DNA of 16,607 bases from DATJSN01 sp035504095 (lineage in GTDB: Bacteria > Planctomycetota > Phycisphaerae > WQYP01): the NCBI GenBank assembly GCA_035504095.1, contig DATJSN010000048.1:1-16607 (forward strand), in the 5' to 3' direction. Position numbers and translations under genes: made by a program. Each line of letters starts with the position of its first letter. Within the stretch, counting starts at the first letter, position 1. A model generated the notes under the pieces. It was not told the origin of the DNA. It saw only the letters and a list, made by a program, of their open reading frames with translations, and ran no database searches. Positions 1 to 6,266 of the stretch are shown one piece after another.

Positions 1-70
1 GAATACGTTCTTCAATGTCTACGCCAACGTAAAACAGCTTGGGACCCTTCTTATTCTGTCTACCCATCAT
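1..70 (-). CDS. Transposase N-terminus, IS1182/DUF772-like (partial, runs off the left edge)
   Basis: Only about 23 codons are in the window. The reverse strand reads from two adjacent ATG codons into a basic stretch and then KLFYVGVDIEERI. This resembles the KLFY...L..R(I/V)P start of DUF772-containing IS1182/IS5-group transposases, which act on IS terminal repeats. A GGAGG at 80-84 on the same strand lies 9 nt before the first ATG, so the start is well supported. The body, catalytic DDE residues and terminal repeats are outside the window. The family call rests on a short match; that a real gene starts here is more certain than its name. Confidence 0.5.
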   Translation of the reverse strand, partial: MMGRQNKKGPKLFYVGVDIEERI

Positions 71-84
71 AAGTATGTGCCTCC

Positions 85-465
85 ATGCAATCGATTAATG
101 TTATTTTTAGCGCCTTTTGGTGATTTGGGCAACAGTCCCGATCAGAGAGGGCTCAGAGATTTTGAACCACGAAAAAATCCGCAGACCTGTCCCGATTATT
201 TCGGGATTGCGCTGATTAACACAGATTATGTCACCGCAACGAAGGCTACATTTTATTCTTCATTGTCCTAAGAGCCCCTAAGAGCCAGTCAATAATTAGT
301 CGGGTTGCCGCGTCGTGGGGGTTGGTTTCCCTATTCAGTATAAAGGCTCTTAAAGCCGGTTCTTTGACAAGTGAATAAGAGCAGTGACAAAATGTCTGAT
401 TCTACGGAATCCGTCTGTCCACTTTCTGTCCAGATGACTGATTGTCACCCTTATCGGGACTAAAG
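85..465. other. Gene-free stretch left of the TGACA repeat block
   Basis: No convincing coding frame is seen on either strand; the short open frames lack ribosome binding sites and protein-like composition. It contains a small palindrome of the CCCGA...TCGGG type near 193-208, a pair of AAGAGCC motifs near 270-285, and scattered TGTC/TGACA words near its right end that lead into the repeat block beginning about 466. A similar CCCGAT-loop-ATCGGG palindrome recurs at about 13470-13486, which suggests a small dispersed palindrome family. Confidence 0.5.
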
Positions 466-637
466 CAGGAAAAATCTAACCGTGACAGCGTGACAACATC
501 GGTAAATATAGAGTCTTTCTAACTTTTCTAAGCGTGACAAATGAAAATGATGTCACGGTTGAAAAAATGCAAAATGTGCTGGAAATTAAGGGATTGTCAC
601 GTTGTCACGCCTCGGCGGCCCAAAATAGGTGGTTTAA
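466..637. repeat. TGACA/TGTCA structured repeat, copy 1
   Basis: The block opens with two tandem 8-mers, CGTGACAG (481-488) and CGTGACAA (489-496). It has a central inverted pair GCGTGACAA (532-540) / TGTCACG (551-557) and closes with two tandem 8-mers TTGTCACG (594-601 and 602-609). GCGTGACAAC at 488-497 and GTTGTCACGC at 601-610 are perfect inverted repeats about 100 bp apart. No coding frame accounts for the block. It aligns end to end with the diverged copy at about 716-888. The regular spacing suggests iteron-like protein binding sites or a folded nucleic acid; which one is not shown. Confidence 0.65.
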
Positions 638-715
638 CTCCGACTTAATAGAAAATCGCTAAAGGGTATTTTCTGACTGCCTTCAGTGAGGCTTTCGAGA
701 GGTATTTGCCCCCAG

Positions 716-888
716 TGGAAAAATCTAACCGCTACAGCGCTACAACCCCTGAAAATAGTGATGTTTCCTCCACTCTTAAAGGCGCAACAAGCACTAATCA
801 TGTTACGGATCAGAAAGTGTGAAATACTCTATAAAATAAGCCTTTGTTACGTTGTTGCGCTTAGAAGGCCAAAAATAGGAGCAATAAA
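716..888. repeat. TGACA/TGTCA structured repeat, diverged copy 2
   Basis: This copy lies about 250 bp after copy 1 and keeps the same architecture. It shares the lead-in GGAAAAATCTAACCG and the exit AAAATAGG. The left tandem 8-mers are CGCTACAG (730-737) and CGCTACAA (738-745), the centre is GCGCAACAA...TGTTACGG, and the right 8-mers are TTGTTACG (844-851) and TTGTTGCG (852-859). GCGCTACAAC (737-746) and GTTGTTGCGC (851-860) form an inverted repeat with one mismatch. Equivalent positions in the left and right arms have changed together relative to copy 1, so the arm sequence drifted while the arrangement was kept. Confidence 0.6.
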
Positions 889-1087
889 AGCCATGCCGTA
901 GTGAGTAGAACAGTTGATCAGGTGAGCGGTGGTGGCGTTGCCACCGAGAAAGTTGTAAGTTAGAGAGTAGAAAGTAGAAATTGACAGGCAAGATGCCTAT
1001 CCCACGCGGCTGTGCCGCCCTTCGGTATTACTTAGGGCTGGCAGTATTCAGTGTTCAAAAGAAATAGAAAAATACAGCAAGATTTAG
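889..1087. other. Intergenic with purine-rich dispersed repeat
   Basis: No gene is seen. Around 925-985 a GGTGGCGTTGCCACC hairpin is followed by a purine-rich run (gagagtagaaagtagaaa). The same hairpin-plus-purine layout occurs at 8376-8432, and a purine tail alone at 2785-2803. It appears to be a low-complexity intergenic repeat family of this genome. Confidence 0.45.
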
Positions 1088-1432
1088 CTATTGCGACGGC
1101 AATATATGGGATAGTTGTTTCAAAAGTTCTGGGGCATTAATCGTTACTATTCCCCAAAGAATATCCGGATTGATGCTGCCGTAATCATGGGCCATGATGT
1201 GTCGGGTTGCTATTATTTTTCTCCAGGGAATTTCCGGATGCGCTGCAGAAAATTCAGCGGAAATTCCTCGCGCCGCTTCTCCGATGATTTCCTCCCATCG
1301 TTCCACTCCGGCGCGATAAAGAGGGTCATTCTCAAGAGCAATTTTTTCGCGTCCAATACTCTGCTCTACGAGTAAATGAGCGGCCTTGCGCATATCTTCC
1401 AACAGGGCAAGATCATGGGTATTAGGCTGCAT
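1088..1432 (-). CDS. hepT: HepT-like ribonuclease toxin (DUF86 family)
   Basis: A 114-residue protein matching the HepT/DUF86 all-alpha fold in size and motif. It carries the RX4HXY signature as R77-HIMA-H82-D-Y84 (RHIMAHDYG), the RNase active-site motif of HEPN toxins. In characterised systems the toxin cleaves RNA and is silenced when its MntA partner AMPylates the tyrosine of this motif; that mechanism is transferred from the family. The WRKIIATRHIMAHDYG block is typical of intact members, so it is probably functional. Its ATG overlaps the last codons of upstream mntA by 11 bp, indicating translational coupling. It is the second gene of a two-gene operon. Confidence 0.9.
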   Translation of the reverse strand: MQPNTHDLALLEDMRKAAHLLVEQSIGREKIALENDPLYRAGVERWEEIIGEAARGISAEFSAAHPEIPWRKIIATRHIMAHDYGSINPDILWGIVTINAPELLKQLSHILPSQ

Positions 1433-1730
1433 ACACGGTTTTCTGCGTTGTGAGAATTTCCCGCCGGCGATAGGGATTCAGGAGAAAGCGTTTTTCAACG
1501 AGATCAACTTTTCGTCCCCCAAAAATAGCGGACAATTCGTCCAGCATGTCCGGCAGATTGTCAAAAGTCATGCCGCCGCCGGGGCCAAATGTTATCAGCA
1601 CATCAACATCGCTATCGGGGCCGAAATCATCGCGCAGAATCGAACCAAATATGCTGAGTTCTTTAATGTTCCACTTCCGGCAGTAACCCGCGATTTTTGC
1701 GGCGTCCGGTGTGATGCCCGGATTATTCAT
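1422..1730 (-). CDS. mntA: MntA-type minimal nucleotidyltransferase antitoxin
   Basis: This encodes 102 residues with the pol-beta nucleotidyltransferase signature GSX10DXD: G29-S30, then D41-V-D43 in DSDVDVLITF. The third carboxylate is probably D76 in KVDLVEK. These are the metal and ATP ligands of MntA antitoxins, which AMPylate and silence the partner HepT (known for the family). I chose the ATG at 1730 because a GGTGG lies just before it and family members start near this point. A TTG 12 codons upstream at 1766 is open in frame but less likely. Gene order (antitoxin first) and the 11-bp overlap with hepT match the usual operon. All key residues appear intact. Confidence 0.88.
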   Translation of the reverse strand: MNNPGITPDAAKIAGYCRKWNIKELSIFGSILRDDFGPDSDVDVLITFGPGGGMTFDNLPDMLDELSAIFGGRKVDLVEKRFLLNPYRRREILTTQKTVYAA

Positions 1731-2077
1731 GGTCCACCTGTGTATTGGCCGATGCGTTACATTCAATATCGGCGAGTGTAATTATAAACTTTTTGGATTT
1801 ACAAGAGAATCGACCGCATCCAGAATGTCGCTGAGGAATTTAGCGGATTCAGGCAGCATAGAGCGTCACCCTGTGCCGATTCGCCGTGGCCTATGGGTAT
1901 GGTCTTTCCACACTCTGCGCCGACAGAGTTTGACGGCTATCAGCGAAATGAACCGCGGCAGCCGAAGCGAACGCCAATTTCCTGAAAACCGCGGCGCAGC
2001 CGCACTTCCCCTGTTCTACTTTCAAGTCTATTCCTTTAAATTTTTGCTGATGGTACGCGCGTGGAAATGGAGTTAAA
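1731..2077. other. Intergenic between divergent mntA and methyltransferase genes
   Basis: The stretch separates two divergent genes and should hold both promoters, but no strong -35/-10 pair stands out. GC-rich words around 1950-2010 (ACCGCGGC and CCGCGGCGC) could fold locally. The open frames here look like non-coding noise. A GGAG at 2069-2072 serves the downstream TTG start. Confidence 0.4.
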
Positions 2078-2800
2078 TTGGCTAGCGTGAACGAAAATCT
2101 TCCCTATAACAGTGCAGACCCAGTCGCATCGGTACGCCATGGCTACAACCGCTGGGCCGTGATTTATGAGTCCGACGCCAACCCGCTTCCGGCGCTGGAG
2201 GCCCCGGTGGTTCGGGCGGCGATTGGGGACGTCCAGGGGAAGTCGGTCCTTGACTTAGGTTGCGGCACCGGCCGGCACACAACCTGGCTGGTAGATGCCG
2301 GCGCATCGGTGACGGCTGTGGACTTCTCCGAAGGCATGTTGGCAGAGGCGCGGCGTAAGCCGGGGATGAACTCAGTTAGCTTTATTGCGCATGACCTGCA
2401 CAAACCGTTGCCCATTTCCAACGACTGTTTCGATTTAGTCGTGAGCGCTCTGGTCCTGGAACATCTGCGCGATTTGGAAAGCTTCTTCGCCGAGGTCGCA
2501 CGCGTTCTCAAGCCGGGCGGCAGAGCGGTGGTGTCGGCCATGCACCCGGCCATGTTCCTTCGCGGCTCGCAGGCACGATTCACTGATCCGGTTTCCGGCG
2601 AGTTGGTTCAGCCGGGCAGCATCGCGCACACGCTGGGAACTATCATTATGGCGGCTTTGAAGGCGGACCTGGACCTGGCGAACGTCGAAGAATTAGCCCC
2701 GGACGCAGACTTTGCGGCAAAGTATCCGCGGGCCACAAAATACATTGGATGGCCGATGTTGGTCGTGTTCTCAATGACGCGCAGAGTAATTAGAAAGTAG
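2078..2800 (+). CDS. Class I SAM-dependent methyltransferase
   Basis: A 240-residue cytoplasmic Rossmann-fold methyltransferase (Methyltransf_11/25 type). Motif I is VLDLGCGTG at residues 57-65, the acidic ribose-binding residue after strand 2 is D82 in VTAVDFSEGM, and the later motifs are LVVSALVLEHL (120-130) and ARVLKPGGRAVVS (141-153). The N-terminal RHGYNRWAVIYES segment resembles small-molecule methyltransferases that begin Y..WA..Y. The substrate cannot be read from sequence. The start is TTG at 2078, supported by GGAG five bases before it; GTG at 2087 is the alternative. The gene stands alone, and its last codons merge into a purine-rich dispersed repeat, so the final residues may be acquired. 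Confidence 0.85.
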   Translation: MASVNENLPYNSADPVASVRHGYNRWAVIYESDANPLPALEAPVVRAAIGDVQGKSVLDLGCGTGRHTTWLVDAGASVTAVDFSEGMLAEARRKPGMNSVSFIAHDLHKPLPISNDCFDLVVSALVLEHLRDLESFFAEVARVLKPGGRAVVSAMHPAMFLRGSQARFTDPVSGELVQPGSIAHTLGTIIMAALKADLDLANVEELAPDADFAAKYPRATKYIGWPMLVVFSMTRRVIRK

Positions 2801-2813
2801 AGAGAAAACGGCC
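2800..2813. repeat. 14-bp direct repeat, left copy (GAGAGAAAACGGCC)
   Basis: Identical to 3390-3403. It abuts the stop codon of the minus-strand membrane-protein gene, so the two copies tightly bracket a 576-bp insert. This would fit a target-site duplication or a recombination between short homologies. Confidence 0.6.
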
Positions 2814-3323
2814 TTATTTTACGGGCTTAAGAACATGGATGCCATATGAGGCACTGTTAGGTCCGATCGGAGTAATGTGAATATTGCCATCGATCACCCA
2901 AATCTCTTGAACAGCCAATTCGAGATAGTCGTTTTTTGGAGATTGATAATTAACTGTCCTTAACCCGTGGTGACAATAATTCGTATCAAGAATAATTTCA
3001 CCAACATGTTGACGACCATTGCTATCCGATCCTCTGACGTTTAATACATTTGGCTGTTTAAACGGGTTAAATAGAGAAAAGAAGCCGCCCGCTCGCCCAA
3101 TATTTGTTTGTTCAGCCCCAACCATAGGGAGTAACTTTTGCCCATCCTTCTTATCGAACTCGTATGCACCCCATTTACCACAGATTTTGCCAGATTCGCT
3201 CCACACAAGGAGTCGTTGAATGAACAGAATCACCAATGATGCGACCAATGCCGACACAACGCTAATCCCGACGGTGCTGTCAATGAGATGCCAAACAATG
3301 TTGCAAACATTACCAGCAACCAT
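2814..3323 (-). CDS. Small membrane-anchored protein of unknown function
   Basis: I do not recognise a family. With the ATG at 3323 the protein has 169 residues. That start has GGAGGAAGAA directly upstream; the longer frame to 3386 lacks such a site. One transmembrane segment is visible at about residues 17-40 (ISVVSALVASLVILFIQRLL), followed by W-S-E-S and a soluble domain beginning GKICGKWGAYEF. That domain contains alternating beta-like stretches (HVGEIILD, YLELAVQEIWVI, GNIHITPIG), suggesting a beta-rich fold on the far side of the anchor. The base composition is visibly more AT-rich than the neighbouring methyltransferase. Together with the 14-bp direct repeats on both sides this suggests a separately acquired single-gene insert. 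The gene looks intact. Confidence 0.7.
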   Translation of the reverse strand: MVAGNVCNIVWHLIDSTVGISVVSALVASLVILFIQRLLVWSESGKICGKWGAYEFDKKDGQKLLPMVGAEQTNIGRAGGFFSLFNPFKQPNVLNVRGSDSNGRQHVGEIILDTNYCHHGLRTVNYQSPKNDYLELAVQEIWVIDGNIHITPIGPNSASYGIHVLKPVK

Positions 3324-3389
3324 TTCTTCCTCCGAAGATGGTTTACGGTGAACCCACGATTTTACCTCTTGCTTGGATGTGTGCAAACC

Positions 3390-3403
3390 GAGAGAAAACG
3401 GCC
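3390..3403. repeat. 14-bp direct repeat, right copy (GAGAGAAAACGGCC)
   Basis: Perfect partner of 2800-2813. It lies about 67 bp upstream of the membrane-protein start, so the insert includes that gene's leader. No inverted terminal repeats were seen inside the insert ends. Confidence 0.6.
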
Positions 3404-3477
3404 CGGGTAGATAATTTCAGGTAGCATCCTAAAGAGTGAGGATTTATGTGCGGTGGTAGAGTAACCATCAGGCGGCT

Positions 3478-3499
3478 GGTTCAAATCCTGTCAGACCGA
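3478..3499 (+). other. tRNA 3'-end fragment (candidate att remnant)
   Basis: GGTTCAAATCC followed by TGTCAGACCGA is the T-loop, 3' T-stem and 3' acceptor strand of a tRNA, with a final discriminator A. No matching acceptor 5' strand (CGGTCTG) or anticodon arm lies upstream, so this is not a whole tRNA gene. Such 3' fragments are what tRNA-targeting integrases leave behind. It shares 14 identical bases with the fragment at 8468-8490. Confidence 0.55.
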
Positions 3500-3515
3500 T
3501 TAGTAGCTTTTCATA

Positions 3516-3521
3516 TATAAT
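3516..3521 (+). promoter_or_regulatory. Possible -10 box (TATAAT) before the HEH/GIY-YIG unit
   Basis: A perfect TATAAT lies 10 bp before the ATG at 3532. The -35 position falls inside the tRNA fragment and matches poorly. A start this close to the ATG would give a nearly leaderless mRNA, which fits the absence of a Shine-Dalgarno sequence here. Confidence 0.35.
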
Positions 3522-3531
3522 CTTATCTACC

Positions 3532-4062
3532 ATGAAACACGAACGACTTAGACTATTAAATGAGAAGGAGCGGCAACACATCTGCCAGTTTATCCGTGTT
3601 CTCATTCCCATTGCCAAAGATATGAAACACCCGATGCGTAAAGTCGCAAAATGGCAAATTAAACAAACGCTGTGGCGTTGGACTGCCGACGCTTTTAACA
3701 CTCAAAGTGGCGCCGTCCAGAGAGATGCCATCAAATTCGAAGTCTGTTTCCAACGGCACACCCGGAAGGCTTTTAAAGTTAAACAACAAACTGGTAACAA
3801 GGGATTACGCCATGAGCATGTGGTACCAAGAGGTCGTCTGGCGATAGAAATCATCGAACAGGATATGAGCGTTGAGGACATTCTCAAGTTTCTGTGCAAA
3901 TGGTGTCATGCTGTTATCGTTACGAGAGGCGAAGACAAGCGTATTCGTCCCACTGATGACATGCCGGAAGGCTGGACCTTTGCCTCTGGGAAGCTTTACC
4001 AACGTTACATTGATTCAGGTTTGATGCATGAAATATGCGACCCTAGTCACAATGGGATTTGA
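3532..4062 (+). CDS. HEH-motif protein, possible nuclease of unknown family
   Basis: A 176-residue soluble, basic protein. The striking block is G-L-R-H-E-H-V-V-P-R at residues 91-100, followed about 30 residues later by CHAVIVTRGEDKRI (125-138) and MPEGW (144-148). I associate this layout with small uncharacterised bacterial proteins that share the HEHVVP block and a VTR.ED...MP.GW tail. H94/E95/H96 could be metal ligands as in HNH-type nucleases, but a full HNH beta-beta-alpha motif is not evident, so nuclease activity is inference. No ribosome binding site precedes the ATG. The downstream GIY-YIG gene begins 17 bp after this stop on the same strand, so the two are likely co-transcribed. 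No signal peptide or membrane segment is seen. Confidence 0.65.
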   Translation: MKHERLRLLNEKERQHICQFIRVLIPIAKDMKHPMRKVAKWQIKQTLWRWTADAFNTQSGAVQRDAIKFEVCFQRHTRKAFKVKQQTGNKGLRHEHVVPRGRLAIEIIEQDMSVEDILKFLCKWCHAVIVTRGEDKRIRPTDDMPEGWTFASGKLYQRYIDSGLMHEICDPSHNGI

Positions 4063-4079
4063 TCTCGAGCAAGGCACAA

Positions 4080-4811
4080 ATGGACAAAAAACACATCATT
4101 CGTGAAATCCAACGCACGGCCAATGCCAACGATGGAGTAGCTCTTGGTTGGCGACGATTCGAGACAGAAACCGGTATCAGATATTATGACTGGTATGGCA
4201 AATTCTGGGCTCGCTGGAGCGATGCCGTTCGTGAGGCTGGATTAGAGCCAAATCGGATGTTAGAAGCCTATGATGACGATTTCCTCTTCGGACAGCTCGT
4301 CCTGCTCACTCGTCGCCTAGGTCGTGTCCCGACGACCGGTGACCTCATGCTTGCAGCAACGAATGATTCTGAATTTCCCGACAAAAAAACTTTCGGTCGT
4401 CTTGGATCAAAACCGCAACGTGCGTCTCGCCTTATTGCTTATTGTGAAGCCAATCCTGGCAATGAAGATGTGGCCGCCCTTTGGAGACAAATCTCAACGG
4501 TGGAGCGGACACCAAACCTCGAAGAAACTGGCACCGATCAACACGCAGTCGGATATGTCTATTTACTGAAACACGGCTCCAGGCGCGAATATAAGATCGG
4601 TCGGACGATCAACCCTCTAAGAAGAGAAGGTGAAGTTGGGATTCAACTTCCCGAAAAGTTGCAGCCGGTCCATTACATCAAAACTGATGATCCGGCCGGT
4701 GTCGAAAACTATTGGCACGCACGATTTGCAAGCAAGCGCAAAGAAGGCGAATGGTTTGCGCTCTCATCTCAGGACATTCGTGCTTTCAAGAGGTGGAGAG
4801 CAATCTACTAA
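4080..4811 (+). CDS. GIY-YIG nuclease-family protein with homing-endonuclease-associated repeats
   Basis: 243 residues from the ATG at 4080, which has AAGG five bases upstream; a TTG at 4059 overlapping the previous stop is the alternative. Residues 5-58 and 66-122 look like two homing-endonuclease-associated (HNH-repeat/IENR-like) modules, with the hallmarks FWARWSDAVREAGLEP and LGRVPTTGDL...FGRLGS. Residues 157-243 form a GIY-YIG domain of the T5orf172/MUG113 type: GYVYLL at 158-163, YKIGRT at 171-176, a probable catalytic Glu at 209 in AGVENYWHARF, and GEWFAL at 223-228. Family members cleave DNA, while the target here is unknown. It forms a two-gene unit with the HEH protein, next to a tRNA 3' fragment, which suggests a small mobile or defensive module. 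Confidence 0.82.
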   Translation: MDKKHIIREIQRTANANDGVALGWRRFETETGIRYYDWYGKFWARWSDAVREAGLEPNRMLEAYDDDFLFGQLVLLTRRLGRVPTTGDLMLAATNDSEFPDKKTFGRLGSKPQRASRLIAYCEANPGNEDVAALWRQISTVERTPNLEETGTDQHAVGYVYLLKHGSRREYKIGRTINPLRREGEVGIQLPEKLQPVHYIKTDDPAGVENYWHARFASKRKEGEWFALSSQDIRAFKRWRAIY

Positions 4812-4827
4812 GGCAATTCAGTTAGGC

Positions 4828-4901
4828 AATTTCACGCTACGAGCGCAGTGGTGAAGGGCGGCTTCGCCGAGTCGGGAGTCGGGAGTAGTGGGTCGGGAGA
4901 A
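4828..4901. repeat. Dispersed intergenic repeat (TTTCACGCTACG family), copy near the GIY-YIG gene
   Basis: TTTCACGCTACG, GCGCAGTGGTG and GGCGGCTTCGCCGAG occur in the same order at 8358-8400. A GGCGGCTTCGCCG hairpin is included, and a purine-rich run (gggagtcgggagtagtgggtc) follows. The repeat begins about 17 bp after the GIY-YIG stop codon. Confidence 0.6.
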
Positions 4902-5112
4902 CGGCTTATAGATTACACGCCAACTTCCCTAGCTGCATATACAAAGGAGGAAAGACACAAACTCGTGGAGGAATTTTAACTGAAGATCGCACTTTGATGG
5001 ACAATGTAGACATGTCGAGACGATCCATTCCCCTATTTTAAGCAGCGTTTTAGCTTTAAAACCAACACACGTATCGCAATGGCGAATTGTTAAGAAATTA
5101 ATAAGATTTTTC

Positions 5113-5140
5113 TTGACAAGGCCTTATTATGGGCTACATT
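5113..5140 (+). promoter_or_regulatory. Candidate sigma70-type promoter of the PEP-CTERM gene cluster
   Basis: TTGACA at 5113-5118 and TACATT at 5135-5140 are separated by 16 bp, in an otherwise gene-free 411-bp gap (4812-5222). This would give a leader of about 75 nt before the ATG at 5223. The leader contains a short GCGG/CCGC hairpin at 5181-5194. Apart from the dispersed repeat, I see nothing else in the gap. Confidence 0.45.
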
Positions 5141-5222
5141 CCATGCATCACATCGCATCGTACATGGGCGTGAGAACTTCGCGGCGATTTCCGCTGACGA
5201 AATAATATTGGGAGGAACACGC

Positions 5223-6161
5223 ATGAATACCAAACTTCGTTGTCACATTGCCGCCGGCGGCGCGATTGCCGCTCTGTTTGTCTGCGCTCAGACATCGCAA
5301 GGCGCAATCACGGGGATCCTGGATTCGGATGTCGAAGGTTTCTTCGGTACTACCAACGACATTATTCAACAGTCCGAAGGGCCGATTACTCCTCGCTGGG
5401 CTGCTGTTGGATTTGCCCCGCCCTATGGCCCGGCGGGTCTTCCCCTGCCGCCGTTATATGCCGGTTATCCAGGTACGAATCCACCGATTCCTTTAAACAT
5501 TCCCTTCCCGGCGCCGGCTGGGCACGCGCCTGCCACCCCATTCACCGATACTATTACCTCTGCCGACTATCACATCTACGGTGGCTACGGTGGCGCGGGG
5601 ACATATACGCGCAATGCGTACGTGCGGCTGGGCAATACCACGACGACGCTGATGTACTTAAACCAAGGTTCAGCCGCCACCGGATACGCTTATGAGGAAG
5701 AGGAGTTCGGGATCGATTACAGCGTCAACGCGAACGGGCTTATGGGCGGCGCGCCCATTAACAACCGGCCCTATCTGGTATACGGCAATTTTATCACCAG
5801 CGGATCGGCGGAGTTCGGCGCTGAGGTTAATTACTGGTGGAACCCGATTACTGGAGTGAATACGAACACGGGCGTAGTCATTTTTGGAACGCCCGTCAAC
5901 CTCGGATCGTTGCAATATGACGATTATATCCCGTACACGAGCGGCCCATTCGTCAATCTTGTACCCGACACTTTTAGTTCCCCCGTCCTCTCCGGAGTCG
6001 CCCCCGGTCAGTCTGGGGTTCTCGAACTCACCGGAGATATGTTTCTGATTGGTGATCCGGTTGACATTAATGTGATGGCGGTGCCCGAACCGGGTTCGCT
6101 GGCGCTGTTGGCGTTTGGCGGCATCGGCCTGGCCGTCCGCCGTCGGCGTCACAAATCGTAA
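5223..6161 (+). CDS. PEP-CTERM sorting domain protein, paralogue 1
   Basis: 312 residues starting at the ATG with GGAGG seven bases upstream. Residues 1 to about 27 are a signal peptide (hydrophobic core GAIAALFVCAQ, then SQGA). The C-terminus is a complete PEP-CTERM signal: V-P-E-P-G-S at about 287-292, the hydrophobic run LALLAFGGIGLAV, then RRRRHKS. The protein is therefore exported and handed to an exosortase (known for the signal; no exosortase lies in this window). The mature body, rich in Gly, Pro, Tyr and Asn, is beta-like and belongs to no family I recognise. It contains blocks shared with the next gene, such as DSDVEGFFGTT, YHIYGGYGGAGTYTRNAYVR and SLQYDDYI. It is the first of a tandem pair. 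Confidence 0.85.
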   Translation: MNTKLRCHIAAGGAIAALFVCAQTSQGAITGILDSDVEGFFGTTNDIIQQSEGPITPRWAAVGFAPPYGPAGLPLPPLYAGYPGTNPPIPLNIPFPAPAGHAPATPFTDTITSADYHIYGGYGGAGTYTRNAYVRLGNTTTTLMYLNQGSAATGYAYEEEEFGIDYSVNANGLMGGAPINNRPYLVYGNFITSGSAEFGAEVNYWWNPITGVNTNTGVVIFGTPVNLGSLQYDDYIPYTSGPFVNLVPDTFSSPVLSGVAPGQSGVLELTGDMFLIGDPVDINVMAVPEPGSLALLAFGGIGLAVRRRRHKS

Positions 6162-6179
6162 AACTGCATCAGTTTTTTT
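6160..6179 (+). terminator. Weak intrinsic terminator after paralogue 1
   Basis: AAAACTG (6160-6166), loop CAT and CAGTTTT (6170-6176) form a 7-bp hairpin followed by three more T residues, overlapping the stop codon. Only two pairs are G-C, so it is weak. It may separate the expression of the two paralogues. Confidence 0.4.
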
Positions 6180-6266
6180 GCTACATCAGATGATGGACAG
6201 CTTCGAGGAATGGGAAAAGGTCTTCGCGGTAATTTCCGCACAGACATAACATTGGGAGGAACGCTT

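Noticed and set aside
466..888. CRISPR array
   Set aside because: The repeats are 8-mers in paired arms with two diverged 170-bp copies; there are no regular 28-37 bp repeats with unique spacers and no cas genes.
686..901. 71-codon plus-strand open frame in the TGACA repeat region
   Set aside because: It lies wholly within repeat copy 2, with no ribosome binding site and no protein-like pattern.
1386..1781. Plus-strand open frame of 131 codons
   Set aside because: It is antisense to mntA, which has clear catalytic motifs.
2814..3403. Integron gene cassette (single gene, short flanking repeats; a GTTAGGT core-like word at about 2855)
   Set aside because: The core-like word lies inside the coding region, there is no attC fold at the ends, and the flanking repeat is a plain 14-bp direct repeat.
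3430..3505. A complete tRNA gene around GGTTCAAATCC at 3478
   Set aside because: No acceptor 5' strand, anticodon arm or proper 5' T-stem is present upstream, so only the 3' end is tRNA-like.
4945..4960. Strong Shine-Dalgarno-like AAAGGAGGAAAG in the 4812-5222 gap
   Set aside because: No start codon at usable spacing opens a frame of any length; it reaches a stop within a few codons.
5670..6152. Minus-strand 160-codon open frame under the first PEP-CTERM gene
   Set aside because: It is antisense to a gene with signal peptide, sorting signal and strong ribosome binding site. A similar shadow under paralogue 2 reflects the shared sequence, not a conserved antisense gene.
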